DNA from: JAISFI01 sp031552335 | GTDB taxonomy: Bacteria; Bacteroidota; Bacteroidia; Bacteroidales; Azobacteroidaceae | Assembly: GCA_031552335.1 (NCBI GenBank) | Contig: JAVBMQ010000008.1 | Span: forward strand, 17,226 to 81,225 | Length of the DNA stretch: 64,000 nt | Reading direction: 5' to 3' | Shown: positions 1 through 8,109 of the stretch, piece by piece | Numbering within the stretch: the stretch's first letter is position 1 | Layout: the number at the start of each line of letters is the position of its first letter | Notes under the pieces: generated by a model | Seen by the model: the letters and a program-made list of their open reading frames with translations, nothing else | What the model was told of the DNA's origin: nothing | The model's database searches: none | Made by a program: the position numbers and the translations under genes

Positions 1-90
1 GAAATCTCCGTTTTTCAGTAAATTTTCCTCTGCATTTACAGATACAGAAAAAAATAAAAACAGGCTCATAATAAAAGTAATTTTTTTCAT
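1..90 (-). CDS. Secreted protein, N-terminal 30 residues only (cut by window edge)
   Basis: An open reading frame starts with ATG at 90 on the minus strand and runs off the left edge. The 30 visible residues are a lysine-rich start (MKK), a hydrophobic core and an Ala-x-x cleavage region (about residue 20), i.e. a Sec signal peptide. The mature start contains NLLKNGDF, a phrase common at the start of carbohydrate-binding or Ig-like modules in secreted Bacteroidota proteins. That family hint is weak because nothing else is visible. A TAnnTTTG -7 box lies about 40 bp upstream, and a 10-bp inverted repeat (91-100 / 120-129) sits directly before the start codon. Confidence 0.7.
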   Translation of the reverse strand, partial: MKKITFIMSLFLFFSVSVNAEENLLKNGDF

Positions 91-128
91 GACATAGAAT
101 TTTAAAATTGATAAATAATATTCTATGT

Positions 129-175
129 CAAAAGTATTATGCAAATGAAAAAAGGAGGTTTAATTAGAGATATTT
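129..175 (-). promoter_or_regulatory. Promoter block of the edge gene, shared with 4112..4158
   Basis: The minus strand reads a perfect TAnnTTTG -7 box (plus-strand 129-136), then going upstream an ATTTG, a T-run and an AAACCTC / AATTA segment. The whole 47-bp block aligns without gaps to 4112-4158 with about 40 of 47 bases identical. Transcription would begin near 120, giving a roughly 30-nt leader that contains the 10-bp inverted repeat 91-129. The -7 box follows the known Bacteroidota consensus; the role of the rest is inference. Confidence 0.6.
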
Positions 176-216
176 ATCGTTGGATTATGGTTCAGTTGGC
201 AGATACAAAGGAAGAA

Positions 217-249
217 GAGGTTGCCTGATTCAATTTTACGGGCAACCTC
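217..249 (-). terminator. Possible terminator hairpin after the serine protease gene
   Basis: A 9-bp perfect inverted repeat (217-225 with 241-249) lies about 65 bp past the stop of the protease gene on the minus strand. The following tract is only pyrimidine-rich rather than a clean T-run, so it is a weak intrinsic terminator candidate. Confidence 0.35.
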
Positions 250-314
250 CTTTATCATTTATCTGTATATGAATGAGTAATATGAAATTGTTTGTTAGGT
301 AATTACCCATTTCA

Positions 315-1970
315 TCAAGGATATTTTATTTCAAGTTGACAACCTGATTCTACTTCAAAATCACTGATAATATTAACTTCACCTGCTGCATCAAGAATTA
401 GTTTTGCGCCATTTTGGACTTTGACGTTTTGAATATTGATGTCGCCACAGCTTATAACGGTTGTGTTGGTAGTAACAATTTTATTGGTAAAATTGACAAT
501 TGTTGGACAAGAAATACCATTTAATGTTGTTACATTTGTACTGTTAGGGTCCAGCCAATGATTGAGGCGTCTTCGATTGTCTGTTGCCCCATTCCCTGTC
601 CATGAAACGCTGAATTTGCCGTAAAGTCCACGATCATTTGGTGGATCAGAGCAATTTACACTTGACCCTCCGTATAATTGTCCGATTACATGGCTACTAC
701 TATTAATCAAAGAAGAACCTGAGGAACCACCTTCTGTAACTGAATACCCATTGGGGGTTTGCATCCAATATAGAGACCAATAAGAGCCACCACTCATAGA
801 ATAATTTTGAGGAGTTTGATTGTGCGTTGCTATTTTCTTTACATCTCCGCGTGGATGATGAATACCAACTCCACCTGTTCCAGAGTTTCCTGTTCTATCC
901 CAACCTAAATAATAAGGAGTATAAGATGGCGTATGATCAGAAAAATACATCGGATCTTCTGTCAATTTTAATAATGCAAAATCACTTACAGATATACCCC
1001 CATTGGCTAATATCTGCGCCCCTGAAGTAGAAAATGCCAATGGTTCTGATGAAGTAGAATTATTATAATTACAATCATTAGGATTTGGAGGAAGTTCATA
1101 ATTCCAATAAAATGTCCAATGATTTAGATTGGGATTATTTATTGCATCATAGCCTCCTAAACAATGGTTGGCTGTTAAAAAATACGGATAATAATCATTA
1201 TTTGTGTTATTAATTAATGAACCTGTACAGTTCCTGTTCCCATTCACAAGTATCAATGCAATAGCACGTTTTTCATTTTGCCAATTATTTCCTTCAGGAC
1301 AATTTATGTTAACCTGGCAATTACCGGATTGATTAAATCCCAGAGCGAGATTTGGATTGTTCCCGGGAACATTTCCATATCCAAACTCAGGCATAATATA
1401 CCTGTAACCATGAACAATTCCCGATACGGAAATAACACCAACCTCCTTTACTTCATTTGGCAAGTAGTATTCTAAAGTAACCTGGTCACCATATACTAAA
1501 CCCGTGGCAAACCCTTGTATATCTTTCTTATCCCCTTTATTATTTACTGATGTAAAAGCTCCAATACTATGTCTGTGGTCATTACTATAAATAAAAAATT
1601 TAGCTCCCTCCGGTAACCAGAATTTATCGTATAGTAAGTTAATAGACAAAGCATCCGGACAAATAATGGAAAGTTGACATAGTTTATCGCCATTTTCTAA
1701 AGTATGCCAATAGCCTGCATCAAATAGATTTAAATCTACAGAATGAGTAAAACCAAATCGTGGAGGAAGCCCAAGTTCTTCTTCTTTCTCATCTTCTGCT
1801 TGCAGTCTAATTATATCAATAGCAGGCATAACAATTATAGGCATTTGTTTTTCTTTAGAATTATATTTAAAACCAATGGGAACTTCCCTTGTACTAATTT
1901 GGGCATTTGCCTGTAAGCAAAATAGAAATAAACCCAAAAATATTTTTGATGTATATTTGTTAATATTCAT
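315..1970 (-). CDS. Secreted trypsin-like serine endopeptidase (lysyl-endopeptidase type)
   Basis: Predicted secreted 551-residue protease of the chymotrypsin fold, resembling lysyl endopeptidases. A signal peptide covers about residues 1-23 (cleavage after NAQ). A pro-region of roughly 190 residues precedes the catalytic domain, which begins near GNCQVNI. The triad is visible: His269 in TANHC, Asp330 in SDFALLKL and Ser417 in GGSSGSS. The C-terminal ~65 residues are a repeat-like beta segment (NVKVQNGAKLILDA), not a recognisable T9SS tail, so the export route past the outer membrane is unclear. The start lies 1 bp from the stop of the upstream lipoprotein gene, so the two are probably co-transcribed and perhaps translationally coupled. 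Specificity for lysine is inferred from family resemblance only. Confidence 0.85.
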   Translation of the reverse strand: MNINKYTSKIFLGLFLFCLQANAQISTREVPIGFKYNSKEKQMPIIVMPAIDIIRLQAEDEKEEELGLPPRFGFTHSVDLNLFDAGYWHTLENGDKLCQLSIICPDALSINLLYDKFWLPEGAKFFIYSNDHRHSIGAFTSVNNKGDKKDIQGFATGLVYGDQVTLEYYLPNEVKEVGVISVSGIVHGYRYIMPEFGYGNVPGNNPNLALGFNQSGNCQVNINCPEGNNWQNEKRAIALILVNGNRNCTGSLINNTNNDYYPYFLTANHCLGGYDAINNPNLNHWTFYWNYELPPNPNDCNYNNSTSSEPLAFSTSGAQILANGGISVSDFALLKLTEDPMYFSDHTPSYTPYYLGWDRTGNSGTGGVGIHHPRGDVKKIATHNQTPQNYSMSGGSYWSLYWMQTPNGYSVTEGGSSGSSLINSSSHVIGQLYGGSSVNCSDPPNDRGLYGKFSVSWTGNGATDNRRRLNHWLDPNSTNVTTLNGISCPTIVNFTNKIVTTNTTVISCGDINIQNVKVQNGAKLILDAAGEVNIISDFEVESGCQLEIKYP

Positions 1971-1971
1971 T

Positions 1972-2676
1972 TCAACCTCCTATTTCTTTATATTTCAAAT
2001 AATTTTTCCCTTCATTGTAATGTAGTTGCAATATTTTTGGATATGTATCTTTGACAGTAAAAAATTGAATCTCAAAAAAAAGTCGACTATATAATTCTCC
2101 GTCATACATATCGGCAGCTTCGCTTATAACACAATCAGTAAAACGATAGGTGCATGTATTATAATCAATTTTATACCTACCCCATATGATATTATTAACT
2201 GTTTGTCCACTAAAAGTACTGTCTATATCAAACACAATTGTATAACATTCATTACAATCTTTTGGGTCCAGTTCTGTTAAAATACTTGTATTTGTATCAA
2301 CAATGCCTGTCAATTTCCATTTAGTTCCTTGCAAGTTCGTTTCTTGCAAAGTGTATTTTTCCCATTTTGCATAAAGCGTTGTGTCCTGCATTACGATATC
2401 GGTTTTAAAATCCCATTCGTTGGTAAATGTGCCATTGTCGGTAAACCAACCAGCAAAATCGTAACCCTCTCTTTTGGGATTTTCAGGTGCTGTGGCGTAG
2501 TTGCCGTGTATGATCAATTGTGGCTTAATGTTAACTTCTTCGACCACAAAATTTATGGTATGTTTGGGCCGAGTTTCCCACTTATAGCAGCCAGTAGTTG
2601 CGAACAAAGTAACTATAACTAAACACAGTGTCCCAATAACAGTGAACTGTAGTGATTTTTTTAATATTATTTTCAT
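1972..2676 (-). CDS. Lipoprotein with an InlB B-repeat (Listeria-Bacteroides repeat)
   Basis: The start was placed at the internal ATG (2676) because it directly precedes a basic, hydrophobic signal segment ending in a lipobox (LFATTGC); the in-frame ATG 57 bp upstream would add a polar tail before the signal. The mature protein carries one Listeria-Bacteroides repeat (GYDFAGWFTDNGTF ... LYAKWEK), a small beta-grasp module of surface proteins. The C-terminal ~110 residues (from GTKWKLTGI) resemble the lipocalin-like META/DUF domains that open with GTKWxL, but the match is loose. No enzymatic motif is seen. It is the first gene of a pair with the downstream protease (1-bp gap). Its function is unknown; a surface-exposed role is inferred. 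Confidence 0.75.
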   Translation of the reverse strand: MKIILKKSLQFTVIGTLCLVIVTLFATTGCYKWETRPKHTINFVVEEVNIKPQLIIHGNYATAPENPKREGYDFAGWFTDNGTFTNEWDFKTDIVMQDTTLYAKWEKYTLQETNLQGTKWKLTGIVDTNTSILTELDPKDCNECYTIVFDIDSTFSGQTVNNIIWGRYKIDYNTCTYRFTDCVISEAADMYDGELYSRLFFEIQFFTVKDTYPKILQLHYNEGKNYLKYKEIGG

Positions 2677-2795
2677 TTTGCTTTGAATTAAATGATTACT
2701 GTTTTTGTTAATTTCTGCATTTGTTGTTTGCATCCCAATTAAAAGAGTTAATCACATGGCATTGTGAAAATCAAAAATTTCTTGGTTAATTATTC

Positions 2796-4010
2796 TTATT
2801 CTGTTAGAATCATTCTTTTTACATCCATTTCCTTTCCATCGACAATCAATGCATACAAGTAAATACCAGCAGCGAATTCCCTCCCTGATATTTCCTGGAA
2901 TCCGTTGCCTCTTTGAGCGATATTGAATTGTTTGATTTGGTTTCCCTGCAGATTATAAATACACAAATAAGCATTTTTCACGGAACTTGGAATATAAAAT
3001 TTGATATGTGTTGTTTCTGAAAATGGATTGGGAGTGTTTTGATAGAGGGTTGCTCCTTGTTCTGTTTGTGTATTTGAGATATCTGTTGCAGCCCGAAGCC
3101 CCGGAACAGTAAGCCCCGTTTCCAGGTATTCTACTTTGGCGTTTAGCTCTTTTATTGATTGGATCAATAAAGGAATGAGTCCGGTATAATTGATAGACAG
3201 ATATCCGTTATCTTCTTCATAGACTAAGTCGGGGTATAGTTTTTGTAGATCCTGGGCGATTAGGCCAAAATGTTTTTTTTGAAACACCTGAGAGTTTTCA
3301 TCCAGTTGTGGTTCTTTTGTTATCCCATCGTTTGTTTTTACTTCCTGATATTGCTGTTTCAGTTTGTATTCTATGGGATTCAGGCTTAGAATATTTTTCA
3401 GAATCTTAGAGTCTTTTGTTTCCAGTTCAACAATATCCTGTTTGTATCGGATATCAGAACTACTGATTACAACTCCATTGATGGTGCCGGTTACTGCTAC
3501 ATTTCCTGCAAAATAGCCGGCGTATATTCCATTGATATAAGGCATTGTACCCGGTTGACTATTTGTATTTGTAAAACCGCAAATACCGGCTCCTAATGCA
3601 TTGCTTGCAATACCTCCCAATACTCCAAGGTTGTATCCACTTGAGGTATTACCACCAATTCCATATACTCCAACAGCTTTACCACCAGATCCATATGCAC
3701 TTCCTTGGAGACCTACTGAAATTAGACTTCCGGAAGCAATATCACAGGAAGCTACGATTCCATAATGAAATGGAGGATTATTTTGAAGATTCACCAATCC
3801 TGAACGATAAACAGCTAATCCCTCTGCCTTCCCATCAGCAAGAATAAAAGCTTCACTAATAGATTTTCCTGGTCCATTGATAGTTAGAGTAGACGATGGT
3901 GTACCTGTAACCTTGATACCCACATTCCCATTACTGGCAACTTTCAATTGCGCTGTTGTGCTAAGGGCAAAACACACAACTAATACTTGAGATAGAATTA
4001 CTTTCTTCAT
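2796..4010 (-). CDS. S74 intramolecular-chaperone protein with T9SS type A sorting tail
   Basis: A 404-residue exported protein. Residues 1-20 are a signal peptide. Residues ~25-180 are a glycine-rich, phage-tail-like beta region. Residues ~183-298 are a peptidase S74 / intramolecular chaperone domain (SSDIRYKQDI, then HFGLIAQDLQKLYP and a final coiled helix LNAKVEYLE). The Ser-Lys pair needed for S74 self-cleavage is present as Ser185 and Lys190 in SDIRYK. Residues ~323-404 form a T9SS C-terminal domain (LYQNTPNPFSE, ending DVKRMILTE). S74 domains normally trimerise fibre-like proteins and then cut themselves off. The T9SS tail after the chaperone is therefore puzzling (see findings). It has its own promoter at 4112-4158. 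Confidence 0.85.
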   Translation of the reverse strand: MKKVILSQVLVVCFALSTTAQLKVASNGNVGIKVTGTPSSTLTINGPGKSISEAFILADGKAEGLAVYRSGLVNLQNNPPFHYGIVASCDIASGSLISVGLQGSAYGSGGKAVGVYGIGGNTSSGYNLGVLGGIASNALGAGICGFTNTNSQPGTMPYINGIYAGYFAGNVAVTGTINGVVISSSDIRYKQDIVELETKDSKILKNILSLNPIEYKLKQQYQEVKTNDGITKEPQLDENSQVFQKKHFGLIAQDLQKLYPDLVYEEDNGYLSINYTGLIPLLIQSIKELNAKVEYLETGLTVPGLRAATDISNTQTEQGATLYQNTPNPFSETTHIKFYIPSSVKNAYLCIYNLQGNQIKQFNIAQRGNGFQEISGREFAAGIYLYALIVDGKEMDVKRMILTE

Positions 4011-4111
4011 GACTTGTTGTTTTTTAGATTAATATGATGTTAATAAAAGCAATAGTCATTCCTGAGACATAATATGATCAAAAATTTGTTTGATGGAGTG
4101 TCTTTATTTAT

Positions 4112-4158
4112 CAAAGATAATATCCAAATAAAAAAAAGAGGTTTAATTATAGATATTT
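4112..4158 (-). promoter_or_regulatory. Promoter block of the S74/T9SS gene, shared with 129..175
   Basis: On the minus strand the segment ends in a perfect -7 box, TATCTTTG (plus-strand 4112-4119), with ATTTG five bases upstream, a T-run, and the AAACCTC / TAATTA segment. It aligns ungapped over 47 bp to the block upstream of the gene at 1-90. The 5' leader would be about 95 nt. No -33 TTTG at the normal distance is seen, so the conserved upstream part may replace it, for example as an alternative sigma-factor or activator site (inference). Confidence 0.6.
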
Positions 4159-4174
4159 TTTTGAGAGATTGTTT

Positions 4175-4215
4175 AAAAAATTAAGAGTTGGTTTACGCAT
4201 GAAACCAACTCTTAA
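4175..4215 (-). terminator. Intrinsic terminator of the GH127/propeller hydrolase operon
   Basis: A perfect 14-bp stem (4181-4194 with 4202-4215) with a 7-nt loop is followed on the minus strand by six T (plus-strand A-run 4175-4180). It lies 20 bp past the stop of the hydrolase gene ending at 4235, exactly where an intrinsic terminator is expected. Confidence 0.8.
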
Positions 4216-4234
4216 CTCTTAACTAAAAACCCAA

Positions 4235-5296
4235 TCAATACGCTTTTTCCCCCTTTTTTAGATCAGGCAGGTAAAAATCAAAACCAGCATTCCTATCACA
4301 GGAAAGAATCCCATTTTCCACTTTGAATGCCGCTACCTGTATAGATGATCTCCGGTAGATATGTGGAAGAATTCCGGCCTCGTCTAATTTCCCTTTTTCA
4401 TCGCCCCAGCCACCTTCTTTTTCCCAACCGGGATGTGTGAAATAAAAGACATAAGCATTGTTTTCAGTGGTTACGATACAGGGATGGCTTGCTCTGACTC
4501 CATCTTCTTTTCTGGTTCCTTTTTCTCCCAGGATGACTCCTTGTTTTTCCCAGTGATCGGAATCTTTGGAACGGTATACTCCCAGGCCTTCCCATTGGTC
4601 GGTCAGCAACCAGTAGTAGTCTTTATAGAAAAATACAAAAGGCGCTTCATGAGGTTTATCACCAATGGTAATTCCGGAAATATTTTTCCAGGTTTTTAAA
4701 TCATTGCTTACAGCTTCAACTGTATATCCGATCCGGCCGTTTTTATACCACATTCCCCATTGGCCATTGGCTTTTTTGTAAACAGTAGCATCCAACAGAG
4801 GATCTTCGGAAAGAGGGATGAGTTGATCGAATTTCCAATCCCACAAATCTTTACTTGTATAATGAGCGATTTTTCCGATGCCCGACCATGTTTCATGAAT
4901 ACCTCTGATATAAGTAACAAACAAATGATAAGTATCATTATCATAAATCACGTGAGGCGCCCAGAAAGTATTATCTCCTGGTTCAAAATCCAGATCCAGC
5001 GTACCTTTATAATTCCAGCTCTTACCATTATCGGTCGAGACAGCTACGCCAATGCGTGTTCCATAACACCAATTGGTCCCATGTACAGCTACATTTGCCC
5101 TTCTGCTGGTGTAAAATATATGCCAGGAATTTTCGCCGTAGTTGTACATTAGTACCGGATCGGCAGCCCCATCATGCACCGGATCTCTGAACAAGGGCGC
5201 TTTTGCCGTTTGTAATTCTCTTGTTGTATTGCCATTTTGGGAAAGCAACGGGAGACATACACAGATGGTTGTCAGTATACATAATAATCTTTTCAT
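4235..5296 (-). CDS. Five-bladed beta-propeller glycoside hydrolase (GH43/GH32-like), exported
   Basis: A 353-residue periplasmic or surface hydrolase. A signal peptide spans about residues 1-19 (cleavage after LLSQ). The rest has the repeated blades of the GH43/GH32/GH117 fold. The three acidic positions expected in this fold are visible: Asp46 in GAADP (general base), Asp169 in LDATVYK (transition-state/pKa residue) and Glu217 in HEAPF (general acid). It is a paralogue of the gene at 14352-15263, with the same GAADP, YTxRRAN, VIYD and HEAP signatures. The gene lies 19 bp after the GH127-type gene and is probably co-transcribed. Family number and substrate cannot be decided from the sequence; arabinosidase-, xylosidase- or fructosidase-type activities are possible. 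Confidence 0.8.
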   Translation of the reverse strand: MKRLLCILTTICVCLPLLSQNGNTTRELQTAKAPLFRDPVHDGAADPVLMYNYGENSWHIFYTSRRANVAVHGTNWCYGTRIGVAVSTDNGKSWNYKGTLDLDFEPGDNTFWAPHVIYDNDTYHLFVTYIRGIHETWSGIGKIAHYTSKDLWDWKFDQLIPLSEDPLLDATVYKKANGQWGMWYKNGRIGYTVEAVSNDLKTWKNISGITIGDKPHEAPFVFFYKDYYWLLTDQWEGLGVYRSKDSDHWEKQGVILGEKGTRKEDGVRASHPCIVTTENNAYVFYFTHPGWEKEGGWGDEKGKLDEAGILPHIYRRSSIQVAAFKVENGILSCDRNAGFDFYLPDLKKGEKAY

Positions 5297-5315
5297 TTTG
5301 GAAAATTTGAAATAA

Positions 5316-7649
5316 TCATTTTGGACTTCTTAAAATAGTCCGGCAATTAAATACTCTGGGAGTCATTTTATTGGGAATCGTATTGAATCTCACAGTCATT
5401 TTTTCTTTGTCTTTGGTTGTTCCTGCAGGAAGATGGTACACAACCTGGCGGAAATCTTCGGTTTCCATGGCCGGTAATTCCTGTTTTTCCAATAAATAAT
5501 CATCAATCAGCAGATCAAACTCATGTTTATTAGCATCTTGTCCCCAATAAGTTACAACCATGTCTACCGGTTGATCGGGAGAAACTTTCATTTCAAAAGA
5601 AAACCATCCTTCCAGCCAGGTTCCGCGGAATTTCTTTTTATTAAATAAGCCGTTTGGCGTGTTATGTCCGCGGAAATTATGATCCCGTTCGGGTTGCATT
5701 TCCCCAAGCACACAATAATCGAGGGTAATTTTTTCCAGTTCCTGGATTTTCTTTCTTTCGGCTTTGTATTTATCCTCTATTTTTTTCCATTCATCCTTTC
5801 CAAAAATATCCCAATAAACCTGATAATATTGTTTGTGTATGTTATACATTGGAATCAGGGTTACATCCGAAGGATTTTCAGCCACATGCATTTTGAAACG
5901 TAAGGGATAGTCCGATATTTTGGATATCCATGTTTCCGGTGTTTTATCCTCCGGTATAATCACCGGGATTTGTGATTCCATGTCAATATCTTTTTCTCCC
6001 AGATCGGCAGCTAACAGGACAGGGCCGTAAAACAAACCTACGCGTTTGTCATTATCAGGCATGGCTACTGTATAAGTTTCCAATCCGAATTGAAGGGTAA
6101 CCTTGTCATTGTTTTTCCATGTTCTTTCCAAAACAAAATATCCCTGGGGAGATACGGAACATTGTATTTCTTCGGTATTGATAAAAATCCGGGTATTTTT
6201 TGACCAGTAAGGACTTCTTATCATCAACCGGAATTTAGATTTGGAAGGGGTGTTGATAATCAGTTCACTTGTATTGTTTGCCGGGATATTGGCGTATTGT
6301 GAAATGGTGATCTTTTTTTCTTTCCAGTCTAATACGGATGGGATAAAAAGATTTACCAATATATCCTGCTTATCGGATTTGGCATAAATAAGGCGGTTGT
6401 ATTTCACATGGTTTTCCATGGAAGTGCCCGAACAACAAACAGGATAATCAAAGGAAAGATATGATTTTTTACCCCCTGAAACCAAAGGAGTATAATACAT
6501 TCCGGTTCCTGTTTCCGGACTGATTGTTGCCAGAATATGGTTATACATCGATTTTTCATAAAAATCCATGTATTTGGAAACCGGATTCCAGCAAAACAAA
6601 TGTTCGGTCAACTTCAACATATTGTATGAATTACATGTTTCGGAATTGGATAGACTCAGTCGATTGGATAATTTACCGGGATCTCCGAAATGTTCCCCAT
6701 CACTGTTTCCTCCATTTACATATGTATGATTTTGGGTTACGGTTTCCCAAAAGAAAGACGCAATAACAGAATCATTGGGATTGTTTGCAAGTTCATAATA
6801 TCTGGCAGATCCTACGATCTTTGGTACCTGCGTATTGGCATGTAATCCTGATAAGTGATCCTGATGATGTTCCAATGGATCGGTTATGGCTGTATGGGTA
6901 AATTTCCCACTCAATTCCAGGAATCTTTTTTCATTTGTTAATCCGTACAGATTTGCCAATGACTCTTTAATTCCTCCATGTTCACAGTCCAATACTTTTT
7001 GAATTTGTTCATTGGTAAGGTGTGCAAAAGTGGCATACAGGAAATTCCCCAGGTTCTGTGCTATATTGAGCGCTTTTTTGTTTCCTGTATAAATATACAC
7101 ATCCATTAACCCTGCCAGTACTTTATGCATAACATACACAGGCACCCATCCGCCATTCAGGTCAAATCCTTTGGAATAGATATTTCCTTCTGACACCTCC
7201 TTGAAAATACGTTTTCCGTTGGGGGTTGCCGCCAGGTAACCATTTCCGTTTGTTTTTTGGCATAACTCCAGTTCATCCATGCAATAATTGAGTTTTTTCA
7301 ATGCATTCTGGTCGCCCGAATAAGCATACCAGATAGCATAAGCAGAAAGATAATGTCCGAAAGATTGTCCGGCTACACCATCACTCTCCCAACCTCCATA
7401 TTTAGACGCCTTAGGTTCAAGTCCGGCTTCTGACCTGAATCCACTCAGGAACTTGTCGGGTTCTACAGCCTGAAGTAATTCTACATCTTTACTCATGGCT
7501 GATAAAAAAGGTGAAGGCAGTAATTTTACTTCATTGTAATTAAACAGAGCGATGTGAGGGGAATTTCCCGGATTTGCCTCACAAAAATGCTGACATTTTG
7601 GGAAAAATAAAAGAAATACTCCCAGAGTGATGCTAAAAAAGTTTTTCAT
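5316..7649 (-). CDS. GH127-type (DUF1680) glycosidase, exported
   Basis: A 777-residue enzyme of the beta-L-arabinofuranosidase superfamily. After a signal peptide (~1-25), an (alpha/alpha)6 barrel covers about 60-430, followed by beta domains and a C-terminal ~120-residue module (from about 650). The Zn/cysteine active site of GH127 can be placed: Glu337 and Cys339 (SETCNSYN), Cys405 and Cys406 (VCCSGTS). In characterised GH127 the first Cys of the pair is the nucleophile. The surrounding sequence (SETCNSYNMLKL, CCSGTSMENH) differs from the ETCAS / CACCPxN form of the two other GH127 genes here, so this one belongs to another subgroup and may act on a different sugar. It is followed by the propeller hydrolase gene. 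Confidence 0.85.
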   Translation of the reverse strand: MKNFFSITLGVFLLFFPKCQHFCEANPGNSPHIALFNYNEVKLLPSPFLSAMSKDVELLQAVEPDKFLSGFRSEAGLEPKASKYGGWESDGVAGQSFGHYLSAYAIWYAYSGDQNALKKLNYCMDELELCQKTNGNGYLAATPNGKRIFKEVSEGNIYSKGFDLNGGWVPVYVMHKVLAGLMDVYIYTGNKKALNIAQNLGNFLYATFAHLTNEQIQKVLDCEHGGIKESLANLYGLTNEKRFLELSGKFTHTAITDPLEHHQDHLSGLHANTQVPKIVGSARYYELANNPNDSVIASFFWETVTQNHTYVNGGNSDGEHFGDPGKLSNRLSLSNSETCNSYNMLKLTEHLFCWNPVSKYMDFYEKSMYNHILATISPETGTGMYYTPLVSGGKKSYLSFDYPVCCSGTSMENHVKYNRLIYAKSDKQDILVNLFIPSVLDWKEKKITISQYANIPANNTSELIINTPSKSKFRLMIRSPYWSKNTRIFINTEEIQCSVSPQGYFVLERTWKNNDKVTLQFGLETYTVAMPDNDKRVGLFYGPVLLAADLGEKDIDMESQIPVIIPEDKTPETWISKISDYPLRFKMHVAENPSDVTLIPMYNIHKQYYQVYWDIFGKDEWKKIEDKYKAERKKIQELEKITLDYCVLGEMQPERDHNFRGHNTPNGLFNKKKFRGTWLEGWFSFEMKVSPDQPVDMVVTYWGQDANKHEFDLLIDDYLLEKQELPAMETEDFRQVVYHLPAGTTKDKEKMTVRFNTIPNKMTPRVFNCRTILRSPK

Positions 7650-8109
7650 ATTTTGTATTTATTTGTATGATTATTCACTTGCTTCCTTTAAGGCCGAAGG
7701 CCTTTGAGCAATAGCATAGGCCGTTGGTTAGTCATGTTCGGAAGATTGCGCCCAAAGGGCGCTTCCCTAGTAAGCAGTAGGCTATGCCTACTGTATTTGA
7801 AAGGCTCTCTGTACAACATAGCTTCCAGAGGAAGCGTCTTTGGGACGCCTGCGATGCAGGCAAAGTTTGGGATTGTCACCTGAGATACAGTGGCCTAGGG
7901 CCACTGCTTACTAGGGAAGCGCCCTTTGGGCGCAAAGCTTCCAAACATGATTGAAAATGCCTCCTATTCTATTTGCTTAAATGCTATCAGCCTTATTAGC
8001 TTTGGGATAAAAAGGCACACAATTATTATAAATTATACGAATTAATTGTTTTGCAAAAATATGTCCCGAAAAGTTTTAGCGCAGGTAATTATGGTTTATA
8101 TTAGTTGAA
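7650..8109. repeat. Palindrome-rich intergenic repeat, family C (copy 1)
   Basis: A 460-bp gap between the HTCS and GH127-type genes. It contains a perfect 31-bp inverted repeat (7748-7778 with 7903-7933; core gcgcccaaagggcgc). It also has several short palindromes (aaggccgaaggcct near 7690, ggcctagggcc near 7892) and paired segments around 7825-7860. A stretch at 7691-7723 matches 27742-27775. A 63-codon open frame inside (7688-7879) consists of these palindromes and is not considered a gene. 7940-8109 is AT-rich without a clear signal. Confidence 0.75.

Noticed and set aside
7688..7879. A 63-codon open frame on the minus strand
   Set aside because: It is composed entirely of nested palindromes of the intergenic repeat, has no signal or domain, and has no neighbour it could belong to.
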